A stretch of 64,000 nucleotides of DNA from Falsirhodobacter halotolerans (GCF_022899245.1 NZ_JALJAZ010000001.1:837501-901500), one strand, 5' to 3'. Positions 10,567-19,861 are shown, counted from the first letter of the stretch. The notes: generated from the sequence alone by a model not told the origin. Numbers and translations are program-made.

Positions 10567-11679
10567 ATGAAAATCACCGACATCGAAACCTTCTACCTGC
10601 GCCTGCCAAACGTGGAGGCCCGCACCGACAGTTCTCAGGACACGCTGCTGATCAAGGTCAGCACCGATGCCGGCATCGTCGGCTGGGGCGAGGTGGACAG
10701 CAGCCCCTCGGTCGTGCAGGCGATCATCGGCGCGCCTTACTCGCATACGATGGTGTCGGGGTTGAAGCGCCTGCTGATCGGCGAGAACCCGATCGAGACG
10801 GGGCGGCTTTGGGACAAGATGTATGACGCCACGATCTTCTACGGTCGCACGGGCGCGGTCCTGCAGGCGATGGCGGGGATCGACATCGCGTTGTGGGACA
10901 TCAAGGGCAAGGCATTCAATCAGCCCATCGTGACTCTTCTTGGCGGGGCGCTGCGCGACCGCATGCGGGTCTATTCGTCCAATATGTTCCAGTTTTCGGT
11001 TCAAGATACCGTCGCCCGCGCCAAGGCGGCCGTCGATACGGGCCATACCGGCGTCAAGTTCGGGTGGGAGCCTTTCGGGCAGCATGAAAAGACCGACCTT
11101 GCCTATGTCGAGGCGATACGCATGGCCATCGGCGACGACGTCGATTTCATGCTGGATGTGGGCCACGCTTGGGACATGAAAACCGCGCTGCGCCGCGCCC
11201 GATTGTTTGAACCTTACAACCTGTTCTGGATCGAGGAGCCGCTTCATCCCGAGGATATCTCCGGCTATGGCAAGCTCTCGGCAGGGGCGCAGCAGCGTAT
11301 CGCCGCGGGTGAGCAGGACAGTTCCGTCGCGCAGTTCGAACGGCTGATCGATGAAGGCGGCGTCGATGTTGTGCAGATCGACCTGACTCGCGCAGGCATC
11401 ACCCAAGGCATCCGCGTGGCGAACTACGCGCTCAGCAAGGGGCGCAAGGTCTGCAACCACAACTTCACCACGGATATCAACACGGCGGCCTCGCTGCATT
11501 TCCTTTGCGCGATCAAAAATGCGCTGGTGATGGAGTATTGCGTGGAACCGAACGACATCGCCCGCAAGCTGGCGCTGAACCCCGTCAAGTTCGAAGACGG
11601 CTATGCTCTCCTGCCGTCTGAGCCAGGTCTGGGTGTAACCCCCGATCCCGCAATCATCGAGAAATATCTGGTGAAGTGA
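10567..11679 (+). CDS. Mandelate racemase/muconate lactonizing enzyme family protein
   Basis: A 370-residue enolase-superfamily enzyme, probably a dehydratase or epimerase of a hydroxy acid or sugar acid. The N-terminal capping domain (about 1-115) is followed by a barrel with VKFGWEPFG (about 159, lysine of the KxK position), the metal-ligand strands MLDVGHAWD (about 196) and FWIEEPLHPED (about 219), AAGEQDSS (about 248), and CNHNFTTDIN (about 297) with the His that pairs with an Asp at the base end. All ligands appear intact. It lies 61 bases after gntR on the same strand. A GC-rich inverted repeat sits at its stop. The substrate cannot be assigned; D-galactonate or mandelate would be guesses. 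Confidence 0.88.
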   Translation: MKITDIETFYLRLPNVEARTDSSQDTLLIKVSTDAGIVGWGEVDSSPSVVQAIIGAPYSHTMVSGLKRLLIGENPIETGRLWDKMYDATIFYGRTGAVLQAMAGIDIALWDIKGKAFNQPIVTLLGGALRDRMRVYSSNMFQFSVQDTVARAKAAVDTGHTGVKFGWEPFGQHEKTDLAYVEAIRMAIGDDVDFMLDVGHAWDMKTALRRARLFEPYNLFWIEEPLHPEDISGYGKLSAGAQQRIAAGEQDSSVAQFERLIDEGGVDVVQIDLTRAGITQGIRVANYALSKGRKVCNHNFTTDINTAASLHFLCAIKNALVMEYCVEPNDIARKLALNPVKFEDGYALLPSEPGLGVTPDPAIIEKYLVK

Positions 11680-11696
11680 GGGGGCGCGCCCCCCTC
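11678..11696. terminator. Palindrome between convergent genes
   Basis: GAGGGGG (11678-11684) and CCCCCTC (11690-11696) form a 7-bp stem that includes the stop codons of both convergent genes. No T tract follows, so it may be a bidirectional transcription barrier rather than a classical terminator. Confidence 0.5.
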
Positions 11697-12651
11697 AATA
11701 CCCTTTCGTCGGGTCTACAAGGTTCACCAGCGTCTCGCCCGCGCGGAACCGGCGCAGGTTTTCGGCAAAGATCTCCATGCAGCGGTCAATGTAACCCTCA
11801 TGGTCGTCGACGCTGCAATGCGGGGTCGCGATCAGACCTGGCCAATCCCAAGCGGGGTCGTCCTTGGGCATCGGCTCGGCGTGGAACACGTCCGAAACGA
11901 GGCCCGACAGCCGAGGAAGCGCCGCGCCTAGCGCGTCCTTGTCGAAGACCGCGGCACGGCTGACATTCACGATTCCGGCGCCGTCCGCCAGCAAAGCCAG
12001 CTCCACCGCCCCGACGACTCCCGTCGTCTCGGTCGTAGCGGGCAGGGTGTTGATCAAAAAGTCCGCGTCCGGCAGCACCTTCCTCAGTCTCTCAAGCGTC
12101 ACCGCAGCCTCGACCGGGACCGCGCACGTTCCCGACCGGGTGACCGCGATAACGCGCATTCCGCGTTCATGCAAAAGGCGGATCGCCGCGCCACCGATTG
12201 CCCCCGCCCCAAGAATCACGGCGCATTTTCCGCGCAACGGACGCACGAAATCCTGCGCCCAGTCGTGTCGGGCTTGCGCGGCCAGAAAGGAGGGGATGCG
12301 ATAGTTTAGCATCAACACCGCTGCGAGCACGAACTCCGCCCCTTTCTCCGAATGAACCCCCGACGCGTTTGTCAGCATGACATCAGGCGGCAGGGTCGGC
12401 AGATAAGCTTCGACGCCTGCCGAAATAACCTGAACCCAACGCAGATGGGGCGCGCGCTTGCGCAGCGCACCGATATCGACTTTGGCATTTGTCAAAAGGA
12501 TGTCGGCCGGACCGATCTCCGCCGCCAGGCATGCCGGATCATGAGTGATGGTCAGGGGCGCAGAACCTGCAATACCACGCAGCCGCCCGGCATCGAAGCG
12601 CAGATCAGGCGATGCGGAACCGCTGTCGAGAACATGGATGCGCGAGGTCAT
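11695..12651 (-). CDS. D-isomer-specific 2-hydroxyacid dehydrogenase
   Basis: The 318-residue NAD(P)-dependent dehydrogenase interconverts a 2-keto acid and a D-2-hydroxy acid. The nucleotide-binding motif is AVILGAGAIGGAAIRLL (about 141-157). The catalytic triad is visible: Arg in NVSRAAVFDKDAL (about 232), Glu in DVFHAEPMP (about 259) and His in ATPHCSVDDHEG (about 279). The start at 12651 overlaps the RidA stop by 4 bases (ATGA), so the two are translated from one message. With RidA and the enolase-family enzyme it suggests degradation of an amino or hydroxy acid through keto or imine intermediates. Confidence 0.9.
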   Translation of the reverse strand: MTSRIHVLDSGSASPDLRFDAGRLRGIAGSAPLTITHDPACLAAEIGPADILLTNAKVDIGALRKRAPHLRWVQVISAGVEAYLPTLPPDVMLTNASGVHSEKGAEFVLAAVLMLNYRIPSFLAAQARHDWAQDFVRPLRGKCAVILGAGAIGGAAIRLLHERGMRVIAVTRSGTCAVPVEAAVTLERLRKVLPDADFLINTLPATTETTGVVGAVELALLADGAGIVNVSRAAVFDKDALGAALPRLSGLVSDVFHAEPMPKDDPAWDWPGLIATPHCSVDDHEGYIDRCMEIFAENLRRFRAGETLVNLVDPTKGY

Positions 12652-13049
12652 GAGGCCTCCGGTGCGATGGCGGTGGCCTCGACCTCGATCAGCAGTATTT
12701 TCGGCTGGAGCGCGACGATAAGCGTTGATCGACAGGGGTAGGGGGCCGCGAAATACTGCTCGTATATCGCGTTCAACTCCGCAAAATCTTCGGCTCGGGT
12801 CAAGAAGCATGTCACCTTGATGACATCTGCCATCGTCACACCGGCCTGCTCGATCAGGGCGCGAATGTTGCGGAAAGCCTGATGGGCCTGTTCGGCAAAG
12901 CCCGGCCCCACGATTTGCGCCGTATCCGGATCGATGCCGACCTGACCCGAGGTATAGACCCAAGATCCGCGCCGCAGGGCGGGCGTCAAGGGGGCCGGAC
13001 CAAGTGGCCGGGAATCCGGGGCATGGCCGGGATAGTTTACGATACGCAT
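12648..13049 (-). CDS. RidA-family enamine/imine deaminase
   Basis: A 133-residue YjgF/YER057c/UK114 protein. The conserved Arg occurs in PCRSTLIVAL (about 107) and the Glu in LLIEVEATA (about 121), the pair needed for imine hydrolysis in RidA. Typical family segments are VYTSGQVGID and ADVIKVTCFLT. It is the first gene of a two-gene operon with the 2-hydroxyacid dehydrogenase, behind the third ATTGTATACTA box. The likely role is hydrolysis of a reactive enamine or imine to a keto acid that the dehydrogenase then reduces. Confidence 0.92.
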   Translation of the reverse strand: MRIVNYPGHAPDSRPLGPAPLTPALRRGSWVYTSGQVGIDPDTAQIVGPGFAEQAHQAFRNIRALIEQAGVTMADVIKVTCFLTRAEDFAELNAIYEQYFAAPYPCRSTLIVALQPKILLIEVEATAIAPEAS

Positions 13050-13066
13050 GAATTCTCCACTGTAAG

Positions 13067-13077
13067 ATTGTATACTA
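13067..13077. promoter_or_regulatory. Candidate GntR operator, copy 3 (ATTGTATACTA)
   Basis: The third exact copy of the 11-bp word lies 18 bases upstream of the RidA start at 13049 (minus-strand gene). It links the ridA-dehydrogenase operon to the two other control regions of the cluster. Confidence 0.55.
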
Positions 13078-13386
13078 TATCTATTCCAATGTGAGCAGGC
13101 GATCCATCATAATCCGCGATCTGGCTGGCATTGCGAATATGTACAAGCCAGTCCTCCACGCGCATTTCAAAGGGTCAGCACTGTGACTTCGTTGCCGATC
13201 CAAAACCCGCTTGGCTTGATCGAGGCGCACCGCCAGATGCTGTCCGAAGAATGCCCCATCGCGGCGACATCTGGAGCTTTCGCCCAGGCTTGCTTAAAAA
13301 ATCTGGCCGCCTAACGTGCTGCTTTTCTTCTGCGATTGTGCTGATTGCGGCCCCTCAAGCAAAGGGAGGTATCGTCAACGCCCATT
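13078..13386. other. Intergenic stretch without a recognisable gene
   Basis: About 300 bases between the RidA control region and the 3' end of the LysR gene. A 43-codon open frame with a GTG start at 13183 (stop 13312-13314; IQNPLGLIEAHRQMLSEECP inside) is the only coding-like stretch. It lacks a clear ribosome binding site and I do not recognise it; it may be the remnant of a lost gene. No hairpin terminator was seen. Confidence 0.4.
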
Positions 13387-14292
13387 TCAGGACAGTTCCT
13401 GAGAATAGGCCGTCAGGCTGTTCGTGATCTGCATGGCAAATCGGGCGGAGGATACAGGCAATGTTCGCCCTCGTTTCTGGCCAAGAAAGAGATTTCCGGC
13501 CGAAATATCCCGGTCGGACATCGGGCGGGAAACGAGACCGGCGTCTTCATACTTCAGACCTATGGGAATCTGAAAGCCGATCGCGCCTTCATGAAGCGCG
13601 TAATGGCGGATGAGATCGAAGCTGTCCGATTCGATGACTGGTGCAAGCGTCTGCCGCAATTTGCGCGCCCCCATTTCCAAGAGGTGGCGCACCCCGTATT
13701 GTTTCGATGGAAGGACGTAAGGCCGCTGCAGAACGTCGCGCATCCGGATTTCGGTCTTTGCGGCCAGCGGGTCGTCTTTGTGCAGGATCGCGTGAACCGG
13801 CTGCGGCAAGGCATGCAAAATTTCAAAGTCCACAAGATAAAGCGGTTCGAACACCAGGGCGAGATCGGCGGCGAAGTTGGCAATCTGTCCCTCGGCCTGC
13901 TCGCGATCTCCGACCTTCACGGCAAAAGTCACTCCCGGATGTTTTGCGCGGTAGAGCGCGATCTGTTCGGGCAGGAAATAAGGCGTCAGCGCCTGCGAAC
14001 AGGCAATGGACACATGACCCCGCCGTTCGCCCGACAAATCCGCCACCTGTGATCGCAACCGTGCCAGATCGGAGCGGGAACTGCGGTAGTGGTGCAGCAC
14101 CATCTCTCCGGCCGGATTGAGACGGACGCCTGAGGGCAGGCGTTCGAAGATGTCAAAGCCGAACTCCTCCTCGAACCGCCGGATTCGACGGTTCAGGGCC
14201 GATCCCGTCAGGTTCATATCGTCCGCCGCCCGACGGATTGATCCGGTTCGCGCCACCGCCTCAATAAGTTGAAAGTCGTAAAGATGCTTCAT
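13387..14292 (-). CDS. LysR-family transcriptional regulator
   Basis: The 301-residue protein has the LysR winged-helix N-terminus (about 3-62; FQLIEAVARTGSIRRAADDM and SALNRRIRRFEEEFG) and an effector domain from about 90 (GHVSIACSQALTPYFLPEQI). It is divergent from the urea carboxylase operon with 122 bases between. That interval contains a perfect 7-bp inverted repeat typical of a LysR site, so it is probably the regulator of urea use, with the coinducer unknown. Confidence 0.92.
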   Translation of the reverse strand: MKHLYDFQLIEAVARTGSIRRAADDMNLTGSALNRRIRRFEEEFGFDIFERLPSGVRLNPAGEMVLHHYRSSRSDLARLRSQVADLSGERRGHVSIACSQALTPYFLPEQIALYRAKHPGVTFAVKVGDREQAEGQIANFAADLALVFEPLYLVDFEILHALPQPVHAILHKDDPLAAKTEIRMRDVLQRPYVLPSKQYGVRHLLEMGARKLRQTLAPVIESDSFDLIRHYALHEGAIGFQIPIGLKYEDAGLVSRPMSDRDISAGNLFLGQKRGRTLPVSSARFAMQITNSLTAYSQELS

Positions 14293-14311
14293 TACAATGG
14301 TCTACCACAGG

Positions 14312-14332
14312 GTGGTTCTTTAAATGAACCAC
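14312..14332. promoter_or_regulatory. Perfect inverted repeat, candidate LysR operator
   Basis: GTGGTTC (14312-14318) and GAACCAC (14326-14332) are exact reverse complements around TTTAAAT. The centre fits the T-N11-A pattern of LysR sites. It lies 20 bases from the LysR start and 83 from the urea carboxylase start, so it could control both directions. Confidence 0.65.
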
Positions 14333-14414
14333 ATAGGTGAATTATTAGCATTTTTCACGCGCACCCCGCCGTGCCAAAAACCGCAAGGAATGACCCGAGC
14401 CGGAAAGCGCCTCC

Positions 14415-17400
14415 ATGTTTCACACCGTTCTTGTCGCCAATCGTGGGGAAATCGCCTGCCGGATCCTGCGCACATTGAAGGTGATGGGCCTGCGGACGGT
14501 GGCCATTCATTCCGACGCGGATGCTGACGCACCGCATGTCACGATGGCCGATGTCGCCGTGCGGCTGCCGGGGGACAAGGCCGCCGACACCTATTTGCGT
14601 GGCGATCTGATCCTTGATGCGGCGCAGGCGCATGGCGCGCAGGCGATCATTCCCGGTTACGGATTCCTGTCGGAAAACGCGGATTTCGCCGAGGCATGTG
14701 CCACAGCGGGAATTGTCTTCGTTGGGCCTACGGCGGCACAGATCCGGCAATTCGGCCTGAAACACACCTCCCGCGAGTTGGCGGCGGCGGCAGGCGTGCC
14801 TTTGGTGCCGGGGACGGATCTTCTACCCGATCTTGCAACGGCTTTGGCCGAAGCGGGCCGGATCGGCTTTCCTGTCATGCTGAAGTCCACGGCGGGGGGC
14901 GGTGGCATTGGCATGGTCCGCTGCGCCGATGCGGCGGGGTTGGAGGCCGCGTTCGACACCGTGCGGCGTCAGGCATTGAACTTCTTCAAGGATGCAGGCG
15001 TATTTCTGGAAGCCTGCATTGACGATGCCCGCCATGTAGAGGTGCAGATTTTCGGCGACGGGCAGGGCACTGTGGTGGCCTTGGGCGAGCGTGACTGTTC
15101 GCTTCAACGTCGCAACCAGAAGGTGGTGGAGGAAACGCCCGCCCCCGATCTGCCCGCTGCCACGCGCACAGCCATGCTGGCCGCCGCCCGCGATCTGGGC
15201 GCCAGCGTCGGATACCAGTCGGCCGGCACGGTGGAATTCATCTATGATCGCGCACGGGACGCGTTTTACTTTCTTGAGGTCAATGCCCGCCTGCAGGTCG
15301 AACATCCCGTGACCGAAGCGGTTCTGGGCATCGATCTGGTCGACTGGATGATCCGCACCGCTGCAGGCACCCCGCCGGACCTGACGGCGGTGCCCGCGCC
15401 GAACGGGTCGGCGATCGAGGTCCGCATCTATGCCGAAGATCCCGTCCACGATTTCCAGCCCGCTGCGGGAGAGTTGACCGAGGTGCGCTTTCCCCACGAC
15501 GTGCGCGTGGACGGCTGGGTGGACACAGGATCGCGGGTCACGCCCTATTATGATCCGATGATCGCCAAGCTGATCGTTCACGGCACCACGCGTGCGGATG
15601 CGATAGCCAAGATGCGTGCCGCGTTGGATGCCTCCCGCCTGTCGGGCATCGCGACGAACCTCGATTACCTGCGGACGGTGGTCGCGTCGGAGGTGTTCAC
15701 CTCGGGCAAGGTCTCCACCCGGGCGCTGTCGGACCTGACCTATGCCCCGCGCGCGGTGGAGGTGGTGGTTCCCGGCACCTATACCACCGTGCAGGATTAT
15801 CCGGGCCGGACGGGTCTTTGGCATATCGGCGTGCCTCCCTCGGGGCCGATGGACGATTTTGCCTTCCGTCTTGCCAACCGGATCGTTGGCAACGATGCGG
15901 CAGCGGCCGGATTGGAATGCACGCTGGCCGGTCCGACGCTGAGGTTCCACACCGACACCGTCGTCGCCCTGACGGGGGCAAGCGCCGAGGCGACGCTGGA
16001 CGGCGTGCCGGTGGCCTTCTGGGCCCCCATCGCGGTGACGGCGGGCCAGGTTCTGACCGTGGGAAAAGCCCTGTCGGGCTGCCGCACCTATGTCGCCGTG
16101 GCGGGTGGGCTGGATGTGCCGGAATATCTGGGCAGCCGGTCCACCTTCGTTTTGGGACAGTTCGGGGGCCATGCGGGACGCGTGTTGCACAAGGGCGACG
16201 TAATCCCGCTGGGGACCCACGTTCCGCGCGCCGCCGCACCCACCCCGAAGGCGCTGATCCCGACCTATGGCACGGAATGGGAGGTGGGCGTCCTCTACGG
16301 TCCCCATGGCGCGCCGGATTTCTTCACGTCCGAGGCGATCGAAACGTTCTTTGCCACGGATTGGGAGGTCCATTATAACTCCAACCGTCTGGGCGTGCGC
16401 CTGATGGGTCCGAAACCCACATGGGCCCGCAGCGACGGGGGCGAAGCGGGGTTGCACCCGTCCAACATCCACGACACCGAATATGCCATCGGCGCAATCA
16501 ACTTTACCGGTGATATGCCCGTGATCCTGACCCGCGATGGGCCGAGCCTAGGCGGCTTCGTCTGCCCCGCGACCATCGCCAAGGCCGAATTGTGGAAGAT
16601 CGGGCAGGCCAAACCGGGCGACCGTATCCGCTTCATGCCCATGACCTTCGATGACGCCTTGGCGCTGGAACGCGCGCAGGACGCCGCGATCGATTCACTG
16701 ACCCCGTTGGCCGATCTGCCCGCACCCTTGCCGCCTTCGCGGATGCCGGTAGGCACGGTATCAGCCACGGTTCTGGCCGAGTTGCCCGCCCAAGGCGACC
16801 GTCCCGCCGCCGCCTACCGGCAGGCAGGGGATCGGTATATCCTGCTGGAATACGGCCCGAACGAACTGGACCTTCGGTTCCGTTTCCGCATCCACGCGCT
16901 GATGAAGGCGTTGACGACGGACCCCATCGACGGGGTGCTGGAATTGTCGCCCGGCATCCGGTCGCTCCAGATCAACTATGACGGGCGGGTGATCCATCAG
17001 CGGGACCTGATTGCCCGTCTGCTGGCGGTGGAAGAAACGCTGACCGACACGTCGACGATGAAGGTGCCGACCCGCGTCATACATCTGCCGATGGCGTTCG
17101 AGGATTCCGCCACGCTGGATGCGCAGACCCGTTACCGCGAAACCGTGCGCGCCACCGCGCCGTGGATGCCCAACAACGTCGATTTCATCCAACGCATCAA
17201 CGGTCTGTCGGCCCGCGATCAGGTGCGCGAGATCGTATTTTCCGCCAGCTATATGGTGATGGGCTTGGGCGATGTGTATCTTGGCGCGCCCTGCGCCGTG
17301 CCGATCGACCCGCGGCATCGGTTGCTGACATCGAAATACAATCCCGCCCGCACATTCACGGCGGAAGGGACGGTGGGTATCGGCGGCGTCTATATGTGCA

Positions 17401-18002
17401 TCTATGGGATGGATAGCCCCGGCGGATATCAGTTGGTCGGCCGCACCCTCCCCATCTGGAACAAGTTCACGCGCAATCCCTGCTTTGCGGCGGGGGAGCC
17501 GTGGCTGCTGCGGTTCTTCGATCAGGTCCGGTATTACGAGGTGACGGAGGAGGAGCTGCAACGCCTGCGCGCCGATTTCCGCGAAGGCCGCGCGACTGTT
17601 CGGATCGAGGAGGAGGAGTTCGACCTTGGCGCCTATCACGCCTTCCTTGAGGCGGAGGCGGACAGCATCGCCGCGTTCAAGGCCGGTCAGAGCGCCGCCT
17701 TCCGCATGGAGGTGGCCCGCTGGCAGGAGGACGACGCCCTTGCCGCGCTGGAGGATGAACATCCGCCGGAGGACGAGGTCGCGGGCGATGCGATCCTGGC
17801 CGAACTGCACGGATCGATCTGGAAGGTGCTGGTGGACGAAGGGCAGATCGTGGCGGAAGGCCAGCCCATCATCATTCTTGAGGCGATGAAAACCGAAATC
17901 ACCGTCACCGCCACGGTGGCCGGAACCGTGGCCCGCGTCCACGCCCGCCCCGGACGCACCGTTGCCACGGGTGACCGCCTCCTGGTGATCGAGGCGCATT
18001 GA
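14415..18002 (+). CDS. Urea carboxylase (biotin-dependent)
   Basis: The 1195-residue enzyme carboxylates urea to allophanate using ATP and bicarbonate. Domain order is as expected: biotin carboxylase (1-450; STAGGGGIGM ATP loop at about 156, EVNARLQVEHPVTE at about 292), the carboxyltransferase made of AHS2 (about 455-770, TYTTVQDYPGRTGLWHIG) and AHS1 (about 800-1010, YILLEYGPNELDLRF), and a biotinyl domain at the end with the biotinylated lysine in LEAMKTEI (about 1157). It is followed 8 bases later by allophanate hydrolase and then by the urea transporter, which makes urea the likely substrate. Guanidine carboxylases are close relatives, but their partner deiminase genes are not present here. 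Confidence 0.95.
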   Translation: MFHTVLVANRGEIACRILRTLKVMGLRTVAIHSDADADAPHVTMADVAVRLPGDKAADTYLRGDLILDAAQAHGAQAIIPGYGFLSENADFAEACATAGIVFVGPTAAQIRQFGLKHTSRELAAAAGVPLVPGTDLLPDLATALAEAGRIGFPVMLKSTAGGGGIGMVRCADAAGLEAAFDTVRRQALNFFKDAGVFLEACIDDARHVEVQIFGDGQGTVVALGERDCSLQRRNQKVVEETPAPDLPAATRTAMLAAARDLGASVGYQSAGTVEFIYDRARDAFYFLEVNARLQVEHPVTEAVLGIDLVDWMIRTAAGTPPDLTAVPAPNGSAIEVRIYAEDPVHDFQPAAGELTEVRFPHDVRVDGWVDTGSRVTPYYDPMIAKLIVHGTTRADAIAKMRAALDASRLSGIATNLDYLRTVVASEVFTSGKVSTRALSDLTYAPRAVEVVVPGTYTTVQDYPGRTGLWHIGVPPSGPMDDFAFRLANRIVGNDAAAAGLECTLAGPTLRFHTDTVVALTGASAEATLDGVPVAFWAPIAVTAGQVLTVGKALSGCRTYVAVAGGLDVPEYLGSRSTFVLGQFGGHAGRVLHKGDVIPLGTHVPRAAAPTPKALIPTYGTEWEVGVLYGPHGAPDFFTSEAIETFFATDWEVHYNSNRLGVRLMGPKPTWARSDGGEAGLHPSNIHDTEYAIGAINFTGDMPVILTRDGPSLGGFVCPATIAKAELWKIGQAKPGDRIRFMPMTFDDALALERAQDAAIDSLTPLADLPAPLPPSRMPVGTVSATVLAELPAQGDRPAAAYRQAGDRYILLEYGPNELDLRFRFRIHALMKALTTDPIDGVLELSPGIRSLQINYDGRVIHQRDLIARLLAVEETLTDTSTMKVPTRVIHLPMAFEDSATLDAQTRYRETVRATAPWMPNNVDFIQRINGLSARDQVREIVFSASYMVMGLGDVYLGAPCAVPIDPRHRLLTSKYNPARTFTAEGTVGIGGVYMCIYGMDSPGGYQLVGRTLPIWNKFTRNPCFAAGEPWLLRFFDQVRYYEVTEEELQRLRADFREGRATVRIEEEEFDLGAYHAFLEAEADSIAAFKAGQSAAFRMEVARWQEDDALAALEDEHPPEDEVAGDAILAELHGSIWKVLVDEGQIVAEGQPIIILEAMKTEITVTATVAGTVARVHARPGRTVATGDRLLVIEAH

Positions 18003-18010
18003 GAAACATC

Positions 18011-19807
18011 ATGACACACGCATTTCCCACCATCGCCGCCCTTCATGCCGCCTATGCCTCAGGTGTCGGAGCTTCCGAAATCGTGGCACAGACATTCGCC
18101 CGCATTGCCGAAGTGAATGACCCCGGCATATTCATCACCCTGATCCCCGAGGAGGACGTGAGAGCGGCGGCGGATGCGCTTGGCCCCTTCGATCCGGCCA
18201 AGCCGCTTTGGGGCGTGCCATTCGTGGTCAAGGACAATATCGACGTGGCGGGCCTGCCCACCACCGCCGCATGCCCCGCGTTCGAACATATCGCCACGGA
18301 CACGGCATTCGCCGTGCAGAAGCTGCTGAATGCGGGGGCGATCCTGATTGGCAAGACGAACCTCGATCAGTTCGCGACGGGACTGGTGGGGGTGCGGACG
18401 CCCTATCCGGTGCCGAAGAACTCCATCGATCCCGGATATGTGCCCGGGGGATCGAGCGGCGGGTCGGGCGTGGCCGTGGGGCACGGCATCGTCACCTTCG
18501 CGCTTGGAACCGACACGGCGGGGTCGGGGCGGGTTCCGGCGGGGCTGAACAACATCGTGGGGCTGAAGCCGACATTGGGCACCGTATCGGCGCGCGGGAT
18601 GCTTCCCGCCTGCCGGACGCTGGACACGATCTCTGTCTTTGCCGGGACCGTGGGGGATGCGGAAACGGTGTTCCGTGCCATGGCCGGATACGACGCCGAC
18701 GATCCGTGGTCGCGTGCCATATCGGAGGCCCTGCGCCCTTCGGGCCTGCCGGACGGGCTGCGGGTGGGTGTGCCGGATGCGGGCAGCCGTCGGTTTGCGG
18801 ATGATGCCTTGTCGGAAGCTGCGTTCGATGCCGCGCTGGGCGATCTGGACCATCCTGCAACCAGCATCGACATGACGCCGCTTTTCGATGTGGCGGCATT
18901 GCTTTATGCGGGGCCGTGGGTAGCCGAACGCTATCACGCCATTCGCGGCGTGATCGAAGAGAGGCCGGACGCTTTGCATCCCGCAACGCGCAAGGTCATC
19001 GGCGCTGCGACGGGGTATTCGGCGGCGGATGCCTTCGACGGCATTTACCGCCTGAAGGCGCTGACCCGCGAGGCAGAGCGGATTTGGGACAAGATCGACG
19101 TGCTGGTCGTCCCCACGTATCCTCGCCCGCGCACCCGCGCCGACCTGAATGCGGATCCGATCGGCCCGAACAGCGAGCTTGGCACCTATACCAATTTCGT
19201 GAATCTGCTGGACCTGTGCGCCATTGCCGTGCCGTCGCATTGGCGGGCGGATGGGTTCCCATCGGGCGTCACGCTGATTGCGCCGAAAGGGCGGGACGGG
19301 TTGATCTCCGCCCTCGGGGCGCGGCTTCATTCTGCGGCGGGCGTCGCCATTGGCGCAACCGACACGCCCGTGCCACCCGTGACCCGCACGCCAATGCTGG
19401 CGGAGGGGGAGATCGAGGTTGTCGTCGTTGGCGCGCACCTGTCGGGAATGCCGCTGAACCATGAACTGACGGGACGGGGAGGGCGGTTCCTGCGCGCGGT
19501 GACGACCACGCCCGATTACCGTCTGTTCGCGCTGGCGGGTGGGCCGCCCTTCCGCCCCGGACTGATGCGGGTGGCGACGGGGCAGGGCACCGCCATCCAG
19601 ACCGAGGTCTGGGCCGTTCCCGCACAGCATTTCGGCAGCTTCGTGGCGGGTATTCCCGCGCCGCTTGGCATCGGCACCGCGCGGTTGGCTGACGGCACCG
19701 CACCCAAGGGTTTCATCACGGAGGCCGAGGGTCTGACCGGCGCCACCGACATCTCGCATTTCGGCGGGTGGCGGGCCTATATGGCCAGCCTGTCGCAGCC
19801 TGCATAA
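18011..19807 (+). CDS. atzF: Allophanate hydrolase
   Basis: A protein of about 598 residues that hydrolyses allophanate to ammonia and carbon dioxide. The N-terminal amidase-signature domain (1-450) carries the catalytic Lys in FVVKDNIDV (about 73), the GGSSGGSGVAVG motif and the nucleophile region GTDTAGSGRVPAGL (about 170). The C-terminal domain (about 460-595; VVGAHLSGMPLNHELTGRGG) is the one found only in allophanate hydrolases. The ATG at 18011 is preferred over a TTG at 17999 that would overlap the urea carboxylase stop. With the preceding gene it forms a two-protein version of urea amidolyase. Confidence 0.95.
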   Translation: MTHAFPTIAALHAAYASGVGASEIVAQTFARIAEVNDPGIFITLIPEEDVRAAADALGPFDPAKPLWGVPFVVKDNIDVAGLPTTAACPAFEHIATDTAFAVQKLLNAGAILIGKTNLDQFATGLVGVRTPYPVPKNSIDPGYVPGGSSGGSGVAVGHGIVTFALGTDTAGSGRVPAGLNNIVGLKPTLGTVSARGMLPACRTLDTISVFAGTVGDAETVFRAMAGYDADDPWSRAISEALRPSGLPDGLRVGVPDAGSRRFADDALSEAAFDAALGDLDHPATSIDMTPLFDVAALLYAGPWVAERYHAIRGVIEERPDALHPATRKVIGAATGYSAADAFDGIYRLKALTREAERIWDKIDVLVVPTYPRPRTRADLNADPIGPNSELGTYTNFVNLLDLCAIAVPSHWRADGFPSGVTLIAPKGRDGLISALGARLHSAAGVAIGATDTPVPPVTRTPMLAEGEIEVVVVGAHLSGMPLNHELTGRGGRFLRAVTTTPDYRLFALAGGPPFRPGLMRVATGQGTAIQTEVWAVPAQHFGSFVAGIPAPLGIGTARLADGTAPKGFITEAEGLTGATDISHFGGWRAYMASLSQPA

Positions 19808-19861
19808 ACCAAAGCCTGACGCGCGATCAACGCGCGTATCCCCCCAACACCGGAGATTACC

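Noticed and set aside
14293-14414. Guanidine-I (ykkC) riboswitch upstream of urea carboxylase
   Set aside because: The interval is only 122 bases, is dominated by the LysR-type palindrome and shows no recognisable riboswitch core; carboxyguanidine deiminase genes are also absent.
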